Shown: one piece after another, positions 51,323 to 61,023 of the stretch
Layout of the letters: each line of letters starts with the position of its first letter
Numbering within the stretch: the first letter of the stretch is position 1
Origin: Luteibacter mycovicinus
Lineage (GTDB): Bacteria > Pseudomonadota > Gammaproteobacteria > Xanthomonadales > Rhodanobacteraceae
Assembly (NCBI RefSeq): GCF_000745235.1
Contig: NZ_JQNL01000001.1
Coordinates: 4,334,001 to 4,398,000, forward strand
DNA length: 64,000 nucleotides
Direction of reading: 5' to 3'
Position numbers and translations under genes: made by a program
The notes under the pieces: model-generated
Told to the model about the DNA's origin: nothing
Database searches by the model: none
What the model saw: only the letters and a program-made list of their open reading frames with translations

Positions 51323-53107
51323 ATGGAAGCCTATAAGGTTCAGCAACACAAATACGACGTGATCGTGGTCGGCGCCGGTGGCGCAGGCCTTCGCGCCACC
51401 TTCGGTCTGGCCGAGAAGGGCCTCAAGGCCGCGTGCATCACCAAGGTCTTCCCGACCCGTTCGCACACCGTGGCGGCGCAGGGCGGTATTTCCGCCGCGC
51501 TCGGCAACATGGGTGAAGACGACTGGCGTTACCACTTCTACGACACGATCAAGGGCTCCGACTGGCTCGGCGATCAGGACGCCATCGAGTACATGTGTCG
51601 TGAGGCCATTCCGGCCATCATCGAGCTCGAACACTACGGCGTGCCGTTCTCGCGTACCGAGGAAGGCAAGATCTACCAGCGTCCGTTCGGCGGCATGACC
51701 ACGCACTACGGTCAGGGTACCGCGCAGCGCACCTGCGCCGCGGCCGACCGTACCGGTCACGCCATCCTGCATACGCTTTACCAGCAGGCCCTGGCGCACG
51801 ACGCCACGTTCTTCATCGAATACTTCGCTATCGATCTGGTCTTCGAGGATGGCAAGTGCGTGGGCGTGCTTGCCCTCGACATGAACGAAGGCACCCTGCA
51901 CCTGTTCCGTGGCCATGCCGTGGTCATGGCCACGGGCGGCTACGGTCGCGCGTACTTCAGCGCCACCTCCGCGCATACCTGCACGGGCGATGGCGGCGGC
52001 ATGGTGCTGCGCGCCGGCCTGCCGCTGCAGGATATGGAGTTCGTGCAGTTCCACCCGACGGGCATTTACGGCGCCGGCTGCCTGATCACCGAGGGTGTCC
52101 GCGGCGAAGGTGGTTACCTCACCAACTCCGAGGGCGAGCGCTTCATGGAGCGCTACGCGCCCAACGCGAAGGACCTCGCTTCGCGCGACGTCGTCAGCCG
52201 CGCCATGACCATCGAGATCCGCGAAGGCCGCGGCGTGGGCCCGAACAAGGACCACATCCATCTCAACCTGATGCACCTCGGTCCCGAGGTCATCAACGAG
52301 CGCCTGCCGGGCATCGCCGAGTCCGCGCGCATTTTCGCCGGCGTCGACGTCACCAAGGAGCCGATCCCGGTCCTGCCGACCGTTCACTACAACATGGGCG
52401 GCATTCCGACCAACTATCACGGCGAAGTCGTGACCAAGCGCGACGACGATCCGGATTCGATCGTCCCGGGTCTGTTCGCGATCGGCGAAGCGGCCTGCGT
52501 GTCGGTGCATGGCGCCAACCGTCTGGGTTCCAACTCGTTGCTCGATCTGGTGGTGTTCGGTCGCGCCGTGGCGCATCGCTGCGCCGAGCTCATCAAGACG
52601 GGCACGCCGCACAAGGACCTCCCCGCCAACGCGCTGGACAAGATCCTGGGTCGCTTCGACGCGCTGCGTAACGCCGACGGCACGCTGCCGACCGCGGCGA
52701 TCCGCGCCGAGATGCAGAAGACCATGCAGTCCGACGCCGCCGTGTTCCGCACGGGCGAGACGCTGAAGGAAGGCAAGGCCAAGATCTCCGAGGTCTTCAC
52801 CTCGTTCGAGAAGGTCAAGGTCAGCGACCGCTCGCTGGTCTGGAACTCCGACCTGATCGAAACGCTGGAGCTCTCCAACCTGCTCGCGCAGGCGGTGGCT
52901 ACCATGCATTCGGCCGAACAGCGTCCGGAAAGCCGCGGCGCGCATGCCCGCGAGGATTTCCCGGATCGTGACGACCATGACTGGCAGAAGCACACGCTGG
53001 TGTGGATCGACGAGGCCGGCAAGTCCAGCTTCGACTTCCGCCCGGTGCACATGTACACCCTGACGGACGACGTCGAAGTCGTGCCGCCGAAAAAGCGCGT
53101 TTACTGA
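51323..53107 (+). CDS. sdhA: Succinate dehydrogenase flavoprotein subunit SdhA
   Basis: 594 residues. FAD motif [16 protein letters not shown], covalent-FAD histidine in [17 protein letters not shown], active-site region [27 protein letters not shown], and C-terminal [12 protein letters not shown]. Oxidises succinate to fumarate. Needs SdhE for flavinylation, encoded at 54025. A long antisense open frame lies opposite but is a GC-driven shadow. Confidence 0.97.
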   Translation: MEAYKVQQHKYDVIVVGAGGAGLRATFGLAEKGLKAACITKVFPTRSHTVAAQGGISAALGNMGEDDWRYHFYDTIKGSDWLGDQDAIEYMCREAIPAIIELEHYGVPFSRTEEGKIYQRPFGGMTTHYGQGTAQRTCAAADRTGHAILHTLYQQALAHDATFFIEYFAIDLVFEDGKCVGVLALDMNEGTLHLFRGHAVVMATGGYGRAYFSATSAHTCTGDGGGMVLRAGLPLQDMEFVQFHPTGIYGAGCLITEGVRGEGGYLTNSEGERFMERYAPNAKDLASRDVVSRAMTIEIREGRGVGPNKDHIHLNLMHLGPEVINERLPGIAESARIFAGVDVTKEPIPVLPTVHYNMGGIPTNYHGEVVTKRDDDPDSIVPGLFAIGEAACVSVHGANRLGSNSLLDLVVFGRAVAHRCAELIKTGTPHKDLPANALDKILGRFDALRNADGTLPTAAIRAEMQKTMQSDAAVFRTGETLKEGKAKISEVFTSFEKVKVSDRSLVWNSDLIETLELSNLLAQAVATMHSAEQRPESRGAHAREDFPDRDDHDWQKHTLVWIDEAGKSSFDFRPVHMYTLTDDVEVVPPKKRVY

Positions 53108-53128
53108 TACCGGACCGGAGAGGCAATC

Positions 53129-53914
53129 GTGGCAGAGTTCACGCTACCCAAGAATTCCAAGATTACGGCCGGCAAGCATTTCCCGGCGAAGGGCGCGAAG
53201 AACACGCGTACCTTCAAGATTTATCGCTGGACGCCGGACGACGGCCAGAACCCGCGCACCGACACGTACGAGGTCGATCTCGATACGTGCGGTCCGATGG
53301 TTCTCGACGCCCTGCTCAAGATCAAGAACGAGATCGACTCGACCTTGTCGCTGCGTCGTTCGTGCCGTGAAGGCATCTGCGGTTCGTGCGCCATGAACAT
53401 CGACGGCACCAACACGCTGGCGTGTACGCGCGCCATCGAGGAGTGTGGCGGCGGTACGGTCAACATCTATCCGCTGCCGCACATGCCGGTGGTGAAGGAC
53501 TTGGTGCCGGACCTCACCCACTTCTACGCCCAGTTCGCGTCGATCAAGCCGTGGATGCGTACGCAGAGCCCGGCGCCGGCCGATAAGGAGCGTCTGCAGT
53601 CGCCGGAAGACCGCAAGAAGCTCGACGGTCTCTACGAGTGCATTCTCTGCGCCTGCTGCTCGACCTCGTGCCCGAGCTACTGGTGGAACGGTGACCGTTA
53701 CCTCGGTCCCGCCATTCTGCTGCAGGCTTACCGCTGGATCGTCGACAGCCGTGACGAAGACACCGGTAACCGCCTCGACGACCTCGAAGATCCGTTCAAG
53801 CTCTACCGTTGCCACACGATCATGAACTGTGCGCGCACCTGCCCGAAGGGTCTCAACCCGGCCAAGGCGATCGCGGAGATCAAGAAGCTGATCGTGCAGA
53901 GGCGGTCCGCTTAA
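53129..53914 (+). CDS. sdhB: Succinate dehydrogenase iron-sulfur subunit SdhB
   Basis: 261 residues. Three Fe-S clusters: [2Fe-2S] [21 protein letters not shown], [4Fe-4S] [15 protein letters not shown], and [3Fe-4S] [17 protein letters not shown]. Carries electrons from FAD to ubiquinone. Followed at once by a REP doublet, then sdhE. Confidence 0.97.
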   Translation: MAEFTLPKNSKITAGKHFPAKGAKNTRTFKIYRWTPDDGQNPRTDTYEVDLDTCGPMVLDALLKIKNEIDSTLSLRRSCREGICGSCAMNIDGTNTLACTRAIEECGGGTVNIYPLPHMPVVKDLVPDLTHFYAQFASIKPWMRTQSPAPADKERLQSPEDRKKLDGLYECILCACCSTSCPSYWWNGDRYLGPAILLQAYRWIVDSRDEDTGNRLDDLEDPFKLYRCHTIMNCARTCPKGLNPAKAIAEIKKLIVQRRSA

Positions 53915-53921
53915 AAGGCCT

Positions 53922-54009
53922 CTGTAGGAGCGCGCCCCGCGCGCGATGGTTTTGCGGTATCCCTTGAGGGAATCGTTAAACCCATCGCGCGCGGGGCGCG
54001 CTCCTACAG
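53922..54009. repeat. REP doublet between sdhB and sdhE
   Basis: CTGTAGGAGCGCGCCCCGCG... (53922-53949) and its exact 28-bp inverse at 53982-54009, around a 32-base spacer. Same sequence type as 32831-32916. It may set mRNA ends and stability between the SDH subunit genes and sdhE. Confidence 0.9.
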
Positions 54010-54024
54010 GATGCCGTTCCCGCT

Positions 54025-54273
54025 ATGGAAGACGCCCGCCTCAAACGCCTCCGCTGGCGTACCCGACGTGGTACCCGGGAACTCGATCGCCTGTTCGGGT
54101 GGTGGCTGGAAGAGCGTTTCGCCGACGCCGATGAAGCCGGAAAGACGGCATTCGATGCGCTTCTGGACGTGCAGGATCCCGATCTCTGGGATTGGGTGAT
54201 GGGCCATGCCCGCGCCCCCCGCGACGACTGGCAGGCGATCATCGATGACATCCGCGCAAGGCATCAGCTTTGA
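54025..54273 (+). CDS. sdhE: FAD assembly factor SdhE
   Basis: 82 residues. RLRWRTRRGTRELDRLFGWWLEERF carries the RGxxE motif (RGTRE) needed to insert FAD covalently into SdhA. Small helical cytosolic protein. Follows sdhCDAB; overlaps the next gene by 29 bases. Confidence 0.94.
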   Translation: MEDARLKRLRWRTRRGTRELDRLFGWWLEERFADADEAGKTAFDALLDVQDPDLWDWVMGHARAPRDDWQAIIDDIRARHQL

Positions 54274-54652
54274 TATAAAGCCCTCAGCCACGCTGACCGC
54301 ATGGCTTGTCCTGGTGGTCTGTCTGGCCACGCTCGCACCGTTATTCACCTCGCTGCCGTTGTTCGCCCGCTGGTCGTCGATGGCGGTTGTCGGCGTAATC
54401 GGCATGCGTCGGGTCCGCCGGTATCGGCACCCGCGGCTGCGTCGGTTGCATTGGGCCGTCGATGGCGTGTGGAGCGTGACGGATCGCCGCGGGTTGGCCA
54501 TGCCTGCGGAACTGTTGCACGTTCGACGGGTCGGATTGGCGGTGTTTCTCCGGTTTCGCTGGCGCGGCGGGGCAGGGCATGTGTTACTGATGCCTGACAG
54601 CACGCCGACGGAACACCTCCGTCTTTTGCGCGGCCGTTTGAAACGGGCGTGA
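54245..54652 (+). CDS. YgfX-type membrane protein (CptA-like)
   Basis: 135 residues from ATG 54245. Two membrane helices (LTAWLVLVVCLATLAPLFTSLPLF and the neighbouring segment), then a cytosolic domain. Arrangement sdhE-ygfX with gene overlap is conserved in gammaproteobacteria. E. coli YgfX was proposed as a toxin that interacts with MreB/FtsZ, but that is disputed; it may simply support SdhE. Weak sequence conservation limits certainty. Confidence 0.75.
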   Translation: MTSAQGISFDIKPSATLTAWLVLVVCLATLAPLFTSLPLFARWSSMAVVGVIGMRRVRRYRHPRLRRLHWAVDGVWSVTDRRGLAMPAELLHVRRVGLAVFLRFRWRGGAGHVLLMPDSTPTEHLRLLRGRLKRA

Positions 54653-54799
54653 GGGCCTGTAAGCGTATCCCGGCGAAAGCTGAAGGATATCTGCCCGGTC
54701 TATTGTTCCAGCTTGCCCCGACGGGCCGCATCGGGCACTCTGCCGCGCGGTGCCTGCCTTTCGCGGTGGCCCCCTCCTTCAAGGCTGCGATCGACAGGT

Positions 54800-56041
54800 A
54801 TGTTCAGACCCCTCGAACTCTTCATCGGACTGCGCTACACGCGCGCCAAGCGTCGCAACCAGTTCATTTCGTTCATCTCCACGGTGTCGATCGTCTGCAT
54901 CGCCATCAGCGTGACCGCGCTCATCACGGTCATGTCGGTGATGAACGGCTTCGATAACGAATTGCGTAACCGCATCCTGGGCGCCGTTTCGCATATCACC
55001 GTGTCCGGTATCGACGACACGGTGCAGAACTGGCAGACGGCCGTGAAGACCGCCGAAGGCACCAAGCACGTGAAGGGCGCCGCGCCCTATGTCGAGATCC
55101 AGGCATTTCTGCAGGCCCGCCGGCCCAGCGGCGCCCTGATCCGCGGCATCGTGCCGTCGCTGGAACCGAAGGTCTCCGACATCGATACGCATATGGTCGA
55201 AGGCAAGATGACCGACCTGACCGATCGCAGCTGGAAGATCGCGCTGGGGCGCGAGCTGGCCATGACGCTCGGTGTGCAGGTGGGCGACAAGGTGACGGTC
55301 GTGGTGCCTCAGTTCACGGCGACGCCCATGGGTGCCGTGCCCAAGTTGCGCAGTTTCACGGTCAGCGGCATCTTCGAGCTGGGCATGCAGGAATACGATG
55401 CCAACCTCGCCCTGATTTCCATGGAAGACGCCCAGCGTCTCAACGGCCTCAATGGTCCGACCGGTATCCGCCTCAAGCTGGACGATCTGCGCGCCGCCTG
55501 GCCGGTGGCGCAGGACCTGGTCAACAAGCTCGGCCAGACGTACCGCGTCGAAACCTGGATGGATACCCACGCCAACTTCTTCCGCGCGATCGACATGGAG
55601 AAGACGGTGATGTTCGTGATCCTTTCGCTGATCATCCTGGTCGCGGTGATCAACCTCATTTCCATGCTGATGATGCTGGTGACGGACAAGCAGGCGGACA
55701 TCGCCATCCTGCGCACGCTCGGCTCCACGCCGCGCAGCATCATGGGCATGTTCATGGTGCAGGGCCTGCTCGTCGGCATCGTCGGCATCGGCGCGGGCGT
55801 CGCGCTCGGCGCGCTGCTTTCGTACAACCTGCCGGCCATCGTGAAGTGGATCGAGCACGTCACGGGGCAGAATTTTCTCTCGCCCGACGTGTACTACATC
55901 AGCGAGCTGCCCAGTCAGCTGCTCTGGTCCGACGTGGGCTGGGTGGTGCTGGTGACCTTCGCTTTCTCGCTGCTGGCCACGCTTTATCCGGCGTGGCGCG
56001 CCTCGCGCACGCAGCCCGCCCAGGCGCTCCGTTATGAATAA
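54800..56041 (+). CDS. Lipoprotein-releasing ABC transporter permease (LolC/E family)
   Basis: 413 residues from ATG 54800. Four membrane helices: one at the N-terminus ([24 protein letters not shown]) then a large periplasmic domain (~50-270), then three ([72 protein letters not shown]). It moves outer-membrane lipoproteins from the inner membrane to LolA. A single permease gene with lolD suggests a homodimeric LolF-like system; a second permease outside is not excluded. Overlaps lolD by 8 bases. Confidence 0.9.
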   Translation: MFRPLELFIGLRYTRAKRRNQFISFISTVSIVCIAISVTALITVMSVMNGFDNELRNRILGAVSHITVSGIDDTVQNWQTAVKTAEGTKHVKGAAPYVEIQAFLQARRPSGALIRGIVPSLEPKVSDIDTHMVEGKMTDLTDRSWKIALGRELAMTLGVQVGDKVTVVVPQFTATPMGAVPKLRSFTVSGIFELGMQEYDANLALISMEDAQRLNGLNGPTGIRLKLDDLRAAWPVAQDLVNKLGQTYRVETWMDTHANFFRAIDMEKTVMFVILSLIILVAVINLISMLMMLVTDKQADIAILRTLGSTPRSIMGMFMVQGLLVGIVGIGAGVALGALLSYNLPAIVKWIEHVTGQNFLSPDVYYISELPSQLLWSDVGWVVLVTFAFSLLATLYPAWRASRTQPAQALRYE

Positions 56042-56726
56042 GCCCAACGACGATATCGTCCTGCGCGCCACGGGCGTCGCCAAGGTGTATGAAGAGGGCG
56101 ACCTGCGTACGGGCGTCCTGTCCAACGTCAATTTCGCCCTGCGTCGCGGCGAGACGATGTCCATCGTCGGCGCATCGGGCTCGGGCAAGTCGACGCTGCT
56201 TCACATCATCGGTGGGCTCGATACGCTCACGGCCGGCAAGGTCGAGGTGAACGGTCGCGTGCTGTCCGAACTGTCGGACGCCGAGCGCGGTCGTGAGCGC
56301 AATCGCTCGCTTGGCTTCATCTATCAGTTCCATCACCTGCTGCCGGAGTTCACGGCCCTGGAAAACGTGTGCATGCCGCTGCTGATTCGTGGCGTGTCGA
56401 TTGCGCAGGCGCAGAAGGAAGCGACCGCGTTGCTCGAGCGCGTTGGGCTGTCATCGCGGCTACGGCATCGTCCGGCCGAGATGTCCGGCGGTGAGCGTCA
56501 GCGTTGCGCCGTGGCGCGTGCGCTGGTGACGCGTCCGGCGTGCGTGCTGGGCGATGAGCCGACCGGCAACTTGGACGAAGCCAATGCGGCTCACGTTTAT
56601 GAGTTGATGCTGGAACTCAATCGGGAGATCGGTACCAGCTTCGTGCTGGTGACGCATGACACGCGGCTGGCGGGGCGGATGGATCGGACCCTTGAGCTGC
56701 ACAACGGGGAATTGCAGGAGCGCTGA
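56034..56726 (+). CDS. lolD: Lipoprotein-releasing ABC transporter ATPase LolD
   Basis: 230 residues. Walker [10 protein letters not shown], LolD-specific [21 protein letters not shown] signature MSGGERQR, Walker [13 protein letters not shown]. Powers the LolC/E permease next to it. Confidence 0.95.
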   Translation: MNKPNDDIVLRATGVAKVYEEGDLRTGVLSNVNFALRRGETMSIVGASGSGKSTLLHIIGGLDTLTAGKVEVNGRVLSELSDAERGRERNRSLGFIYQFHHLLPEFTALENVCMPLLIRGVSIAQAQKEATALLERVGLSSRLRHRPAEMSGGERQRCAVARALVTRPACVLGDEPTGNLDEANAAHVYELMLELNREIGTSFVLVTHDTRLAGRMDRTLELHNGELQER

Positions 56727-56800
56727 GGTCCGTCGCCGTCCAGTCGGGCGTATTCGCCAAGAGGGCCGGATCCCACCGGGTCTGGGTGCCGGATCGCTCG

Positions 56801-57550
56801 TCAGATCGTTCTGGCCGTCATGCGCTGAGCGGCGGCTCGGCCGGCTTCATCGGCCATGGCGACCACGGCATAGTTGTGGCCGCCTCGTGACCAGTAGTCG
56901 GCCAGCAGGCCGCTGTCTTCACGGGTGCCTCGCGGCAACAGGTGCCGGGCGACCCCCGGGGGCCTGACGTAGAAACTCACCGTGTGGCCGCTGCCGTCGT
57001 CATAGAGGACCATGGCCGCCGGGCCCTGGTCGGTCGCGAACAGGCGGCCGCCGATCGGACGAAAGCCGGCATCGGCGAGGTCGGGCAGGCGGACGCTGGA
57101 GCCGACGCGGCCGGCCAGCCAGGAGCGGAGATCGCCCTCGTTGGCCGTCGTGATGTCCATGCCCACGCCGTGATCCAGCGCCAGCAGGCGATAGGCCTGC
57201 ATCGCATCGGCCATGGGTTTCATGGCGCCCGGACCCATGCCGCGCGCGGCCCAGCCGGCCATGCCGCCCACGGCGAGACAGAACAGCAGGCTGGCCGCCA
57301 TGGCCAGACGAACGATGCGACGGCGCCCGGCGCGCGCTCTGACCAGGGCGGGATCGAATGCCGGGGCAGGGGCGAGATCGCCCGCCAGCAGGGTCCGCAG
57401 CTGCTGGGCGTCCTGCCGCCAACCCTGTACTTCGTCAGCGCGCTCGGGATGACGCGCGAGATAACGTTCCACCTCGCTACGGTGCGGCGAGTCCAGGTGA
57501 CCGTCGACGTAGGCGTGGATGTCGTGTTCGCTGGGGGGCGTGTGGGTCAT
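56801..57550 (-). CDS. Anti-sigma factor for the second ECF (zinc-finger-like N-terminus, membrane)
   Basis: 249 residues from ATG 57550. The N-terminal domain (DIHAYVDGHLDSPHRSEVERYLARHPERADEVQGWR) has the DxHxxxDGxLxxxxxxxVExxLxxxP form of ZAS-type anti-sigmas, although the CxxC of zinc-binding versions is not present. One membrane helix (LAMAASLLFCLAVGGMAGWAA), then a ~130-residue periplasmic part. Overlaps the sigma stop by ATGA. Likely holds the 58-kb sigma factor. Confidence 0.85.
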   Translation of the reverse strand: MTHTPPSEHDIHAYVDGHLDSPHRSEVERYLARHPERADEVQGWRQDAQQLRTLLAGDLAPAPAFDPALVRARAGRRRIVRLAMAASLLFCLAVGGMAGWAARGMGPGAMKPMADAMQAYRLLALDHGVGMDITTANEGDLRSWLAGRVGSSVRLPDLADAGFRPIGGRLFATDQGPAAMVLYDDGSGHTVSFYVRPPGVARHLLPRGTREDSGLLADYWSRGGHNYAVVAMADEAGRAAAQRMTARTI

Positions 57551-58059
57551 TTCAGCAGTCGCAGGGCAGGTGTTTCGGGGACGCCCTCGCCCAGCCGACG
57601 CAGCGCGCGGCGGGCCCGGGACAGTCGGGACATGACGGTGCCGATCGGCACTTCGAGGATGTCGGCTACCTCCTGGTAGCTCATGCCTTCGACGGTGATC
57701 CAGATCAGCAGGCTCCGCTGCTCGACCGGCAGCGAGGCGAACGCGGCCAGGGTCGAGTGCGCCACGGCGACCCGCTCGGCCGACGGCCAGGTCGGCTCTT
57801 CCCGGCCCAGCATGCTCAGCAGGCGGGCGTAACGGCCGGACCGTCGCTTCCCGTCGAGGAACAGCCGGTACAAGATCGAAAACAGCCATGCCCGCAGACT
57901 CTCGTCGTCGCGTCGCGCATGCCATTTCGACAGCGCGCGCTCGATCGTGGACTGGACCAGATCGTCCGCAGCGTGTTCGTCGCGGGCAAGCCACAGCGCT
58001 AAGCGCCGCAGTCGCGGCAGCATCGAGCGTAGGGCTTCGTCGATCTTGGGGTCGGACAT
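57547..58059 (-). CDS. ECF RNA polymerase sigma factor (catalase/b561-linked type)
   Basis: 170 residues from ATG 58059. Region 2 (LARDEHAADDLVQSTIERALSKWHARRDDESLRAWLFSILYRLFLDGKR) and region 4 (SLLIWITVEGMSYQEVADILEVPIGTVMSRLSRARRALRRL). The pairing with an anti-sigma, a catalase-like peroxidase and a cytochrome b561 matches a recurrent ECF group. Divergent from the peroxidase; both directions have the same promoter-like motif. Confidence 0.92.
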   Translation of the reverse strand: MSDPKIDEALRSMLPRLRRLALWLARDEHAADDLVQSTIERALSKWHARRDDESLRAWLFSILYRLFLDGKRRSGRYARLLSMLGREEPTWPSAERVAVAHSTLAAFASLPVEQRSLLIWITVEGMSYQEVADILEVPIGTVMSRLSRARRALRRLGEGVPETPALRLLK

Positions 58060-58090
58060 TCCGGACCTCGGTCGGTGGTGTCGGACGTTA

Positions 58091-58116
58091 GACGCCCGGT
58101 TCGAAGAAATATTCCC
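58091..58116 (-). promoter_or_regulatory. Candidate ECF promoter for the sigma/anti-sigma genes
   Basis: Reverse strand: GGGAATA (58116-58110), 15 bases, CGTC (58094-58091). Identical in form and spacing to the plus-strand motif at 58123. Lies 32 bases before the sigma start. Confidence 0.7.
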
Positions 58117-58122
58117 CTGCCC

Positions 58123-58148
58123 GGGAATAAAAGTCGTGGACGTACGTC
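58123..58148 (+). promoter_or_regulatory. Candidate ECF promoter for the peroxidase/b561 operon
   Basis: GGGAATA (58123-58129), 15 bases, CGTC (58145-58148). Together with the opposite motif the -35 elements form TATTCCC-6-GGGAATA. Lies 41 bases before the peroxidase start. Confidence 0.7.
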
Positions 58149-58189
58149 CCACCCTGAGCACAACCACCCTGGAAAACGGAGAAAGACGC

Positions 58190-59266
58190 ATGCAAGACAC
58201 CGAGAATCGGCGCCCTCCGGCGCACGTCGGTTGGCGCTGGGCCCTGATCGGACTGGCGGTCGCCGGCTCCGCCGTCGCTTTTGGTTACGTCGGCGGCTGG
58301 CTGGCACCGGAGCGCCTGTCGCCGAAGAAGATCGTCGATTCCCTCGAGGCCAACGGCGGCGCGCACCCCGGATACCGTCGCAACCATGCCAAGGGCATAT
58401 GCGTCGGCGGCTATTTCGAGGGCAACGGCGCGCTGCAGAGTTTTTCCAGTTCGGCCGTCTTCGCGAAGGAAAGGACGCCGGTCGTCGGGCGGCTGGCCAT
58501 TCCCGGCGGAAATCCCTACGCGGCGGACAGCTCGGTGCCCATCCGCAGTTTCGCGCTGCGCTTCGATCTTGCCGATGGCGAGCAGTGGCGCACCGGCATG
58601 AACGCGATGCCGGTCTTCCCGGTCTCGACCCCACAGGCGTTCTACGACCTTCAGGTCGCCACCCATCCCGATCCGAAGACCGGCAAGCCGGATCCGGCGA
58701 AGGCCGGTGCGTTTTTCGGCGCGCATCCGGAGACGGGTGCCTTTCTCGGCTGGGCGAAGACGGCAAAGCCGCCGGCCAGCTACGCCACGGAGACCTACCA
58801 GAGCATCAACGCGTTCTACCTGCGCGACTCTGCGGGTGAGCGCCGTGCCGTGCGCTGGAAGATGGTGCCGGAGACGCCGGAGACCGGCGACGGCTCGCCA
58901 GCGGCGGGCGACACCGACTATCTTGCCGCCGATCTTTCGAAGCGGCTTGCGGCAGGTCCCCTCCGCTGGCATCTGATCATGACGTTCGCCGGCGACGGCG
59001 ATCCCATCGACGACGCCGCGAAAGCCTGGCCGGATGACCGCAAATCGGTGGATGCGGGCACGCTGGTGATCGACAGCTGGCAGGATCAGGCGACCGGTCC
59101 ATGCCGCGACGTGAATTACGATCCCACGATCCTGCCGAAGGGCATCGAAACATCGAACGATCCGCTGCTGGCGGCACGTTCCGCGGCTTATGCCGATTCA
59201 TACCTGCGTCGCACGAGCGAGGAGGGCCATCTTCCCGGTGCCGCCCGTCCCAAGGAGGCCAAGTGA
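58190..59266 (+). CDS. Catalase-related peroxidase (SrpA-like), membrane-anchored
   Basis: 358 residues from ATG 58190 with GGAG upstream. One membrane helix (GWRWALIGLAVAGSAVAFGYVGGWL) places the catalase-like domain in the periplasm. Heme-side residues are visible: RRNHAKGICVGGYFEGNG (distal His), VPIRSFALRFDLADG and the Tyr/Arg region near the end (ARSAAYADSYLRRT). It is about half the length of true catalases, as in SrpA. Probably removes organic peroxides with electrons from the next gene's cytochrome b561. Confidence 0.9.
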   Translation: MQDTENRRPPAHVGWRWALIGLAVAGSAVAFGYVGGWLAPERLSPKKIVDSLEANGGAHPGYRRNHAKGICVGGYFEGNGALQSFSSSAVFAKERTPVVGRLAIPGGNPYAADSSVPIRSFALRFDLADGEQWRTGMNAMPVFPVSTPQAFYDLQVATHPDPKTGKPDPAKAGAFFGAHPETGAFLGWAKTAKPPASYATETYQSINAFYLRDSAGERRAVRWKMVPETPETGDGSPAAGDTDYLAADLSKRLAAGPLRWHLIMTFAGDGDPIDDAAKAWPDDRKSVDAGTLVIDSWQDQATGPCRDVNYDPTILPKGIETSNDPLLAARSAAYADSYLRRTSEEGHLPGAARPKEAK

Positions 59267-59808
59267 TGAGCCGCGAACAGACGTTCCACCCCTTCGCACG
59301 CGCCTTGCACTGGCTGATGTCGATCATGGTGCTGTCGATGCTTTTCATCGGCGCGGGCATGGTCAGCACCGTGGCCGAAAAGCACGACTGGCTGCTGGCG
59401 ATCCACCGTCCGTTGGGCGTCGTGATCTTCGTGCTGGCACTGATCCGGCTCGCCTTCCGCCTGACGCATCCCGCCCCGCCGCTGCCGGTGGATCTGCCTC
59501 TGTGGCAGAAGCTGGCCGCACATGGCTCGCACCTGCTGCTCTACGCCCTCATGATCGCAATGCCGCTGATCGGCTGGGGCATGCTTTCGGCGGGAAACTA
59601 TCCGGTGACGATGTTCGCTGGCGTGCACCTGCCGAAGATCCTGCCGACCGATCCCGCCCTGTTCGCGTGGTTGCGCGAGTCGCACCGGTATCTGGCCTGG
59701 TTGTTCTTCCTGACCTTCCTTGCGCACATGGGTGCGGCGCTCATGCACGGCCTGATTCGACGCGATGGCGTGCTGCAGAGCATGACCGGAGGCAAGGCCC
59801 CCCGCTGA
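59266..59808 (+). CDS. Cytochrome b561
   Basis: 180 residues, four membrane helices with the heme-ligand histidines (ARALHWLMS, AIHRPLGV, GSHLLLYALM, ESHRYLAWLFF, LAHMGAALMHG). Its ATG shares bases with the peroxidase stop (TGATG), with AAGGAGG just before. Passes electrons from the quinone pool to periplasmic acceptors, most likely to the partner peroxidase. Confidence 0.93.
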   Translation: MSREQTFHPFARALHWLMSIMVLSMLFIGAGMVSTVAEKHDWLLAIHRPLGVVIFVLALIRLAFRLTHPAPPLPVDLPLWQKLAAHGSHLLLYALMIAMPLIGWGMLSAGNYPVTMFAGVHLPKILPTDPALFAWLRESHRYLAWLFFLTFLAHMGAALMHGLIRRDGVLQSMTGGKAPR

Positions 59809-59828
59809 CGCGGGCGCGCCCGGCCTGG

Positions 59829-59896
59829 GTAGGAGCGAGCCCTGCTCGCGGTGGGGGCTCGCCGCGACGTGGATCGCGAGCGGGGCTCGCTCCTAC
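59829..59896. repeat. REP doublet, second sequence type
   Basis: GTAGGAGCGAGCCCTGCTCG... (59829-59850) and its inverse at 59875-59896 (one mismatch) around 24 bases. The core is GAGCGAGCC rather than GAGCGCGCC, so it is a different REP subtype. Confidence 0.85.
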
Positions 59897-59918
59897 ATCG
59901 TTTACGGCAGAATGGGGT

Positions 59919-60962
59919 ATGCGTCTCTCAGTCATTGCCATCGTTGTTCTAGCCACACTCACCGGCTGCCGCTCGCTCGGTTACTACGCGCATGTCGCGC
60001 ACGGTCAGGCGTCCCTGCTCGCCGCGCGACGGCCGATCGCGAACGTGCTGCGCGATCCGAAAACACCGGAGGACACACGCCACCGCCTGGAACTGGCCAG
60101 CGAGGCCCGGCGGTTCGCCTCGGCGAGCCTCGGCTTGCCCGACAATCGCAGCTACACCTATTTCGTCCAGCTCGATCGTCCGTGGGTGGCCTGGAACGTC
60201 TTTGCCACACCGGAACTGTCCATTGCGCCTGTCACGCATTGTTTCCCGGTTGCAGGCTGCGTCGCGTACCGGGGGTACTTCCGCAGGGATCTCGCGGACC
60301 GGGAGGCGGCCCGGCTGAAGACGGCGGGGGACGACGTGGCGCTGGGTGAGGTCCCCGCGTATTCCACACTGGGCTGGTTCGCCGATCCGATCATCAGCAG
60401 CATGCTTTACTGGGATGACGATACCCTCGCGGGTACGATCTTCCATGAGCTGGCTCATCAGAAGTTCTACGTGAAGGACGATTCGTCGTTCAACGAATCG
60501 TATGCGAGCTTCGTCGAAGAGGAAGGCGTGCGTGAGTGGCGCACCGCGCGGGGGCTACCGCCGCCGGACGAGAAGGATGGCGAGCTCGACGGCTCTTTTA
60601 CGACCCGTGTTCTTGCGCTGCGCGACCGGCTCGGCTCGATCTATGCGACGCAGGACAGCGACGAGGCGAAGCGTGTCGCCAAGGCGGAAGCTTTCGAGGT
60701 GTTTCGCGGCGACTATGTCCAGTGGCGGGCGACGGTCGCGGGCGGCGATCGCCGGTATGACCGATGGATGGCGAAGCCGCTCAATAATGCCGCGCTGTTG
60801 CCGTTTGGGCTTTATGACACGTGGAAACCATCGTTCGCCGCGCTGTTTGAACGATGCGGGCGAAGGTGGCCGGTCTTCCTCGCCAGGGTGAAGGAGCTCG
60901 GGAAGAAGGCGCCGGCTGAGCGGACACGTGAACTCGAGACGTTGAAGTCGTCATCGCGCTGA
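59919..60962 (+). CDS. Membrane-associated metallopeptidase (putative aminopeptidase family)
   Basis: 347 residues. Signal peptide with lipobox LTGC at ~14-17: lipoprotein. Zinc motif HELAHQ (HExxH) at ~172, then NESYASFVEEEG, with the third ligand Glu in SFVEEEG. The YFVQLDRPWVAWNVFATPELSIAP stretch and CFPVAGCVAYRGYF are the family's conserved start (PF10023-like). Substrate unknown. Follows a REP doublet. Confidence 0.88.
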   Translation: MRLSVIAIVVLATLTGCRSLGYYAHVAHGQASLLAARRPIANVLRDPKTPEDTRHRLELASEARRFASASLGLPDNRSYTYFVQLDRPWVAWNVFATPELSIAPVTHCFPVAGCVAYRGYFRRDLADREAARLKTAGDDVALGEVPAYSTLGWFADPIISSMLYWDDDTLAGTIFHELAHQKFYVKDDSSFNESYASFVEEEGVREWRTARGLPPPDEKDGELDGSFTTRVLALRDRLGSIYATQDSDEAKRVAKAEAFEVFRGDYVQWRATVAGGDRRYDRWMAKPLNNAALLPFGLYDTWKPSFAALFERCGRRWPVFLARVKELGKKAPAERTRELETLKSSSR

Positions 60963-60968
60963 CGCCAG

Positions 60969-61001
60969 CAGGGTTCGCTCCCGACGACGGAGCTGACCCT
61001 G
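60969..61001. repeat. Degenerate REP-like hairpin between convergent genes
   Basis: CAGGGTTCGCTCC (60969-60981) and GGAGCTGACCCTG (60989-61001) pair with two mismatches, and resemble the GAGCGAGCC-type REP. It probably serves as a terminator between the peptidase and OYE genes. Confidence 0.45.
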
Positions 61002-61023
61002 CTCGCGATGGACCGGCGGCGAC

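Noticed and set aside
50909..53050. 713-codon open frame on the minus strand over sdhD-sdhA
   Set aside because: Low-complexity His/Arg/Val-rich text without domains, antisense to conserved SDH genes.
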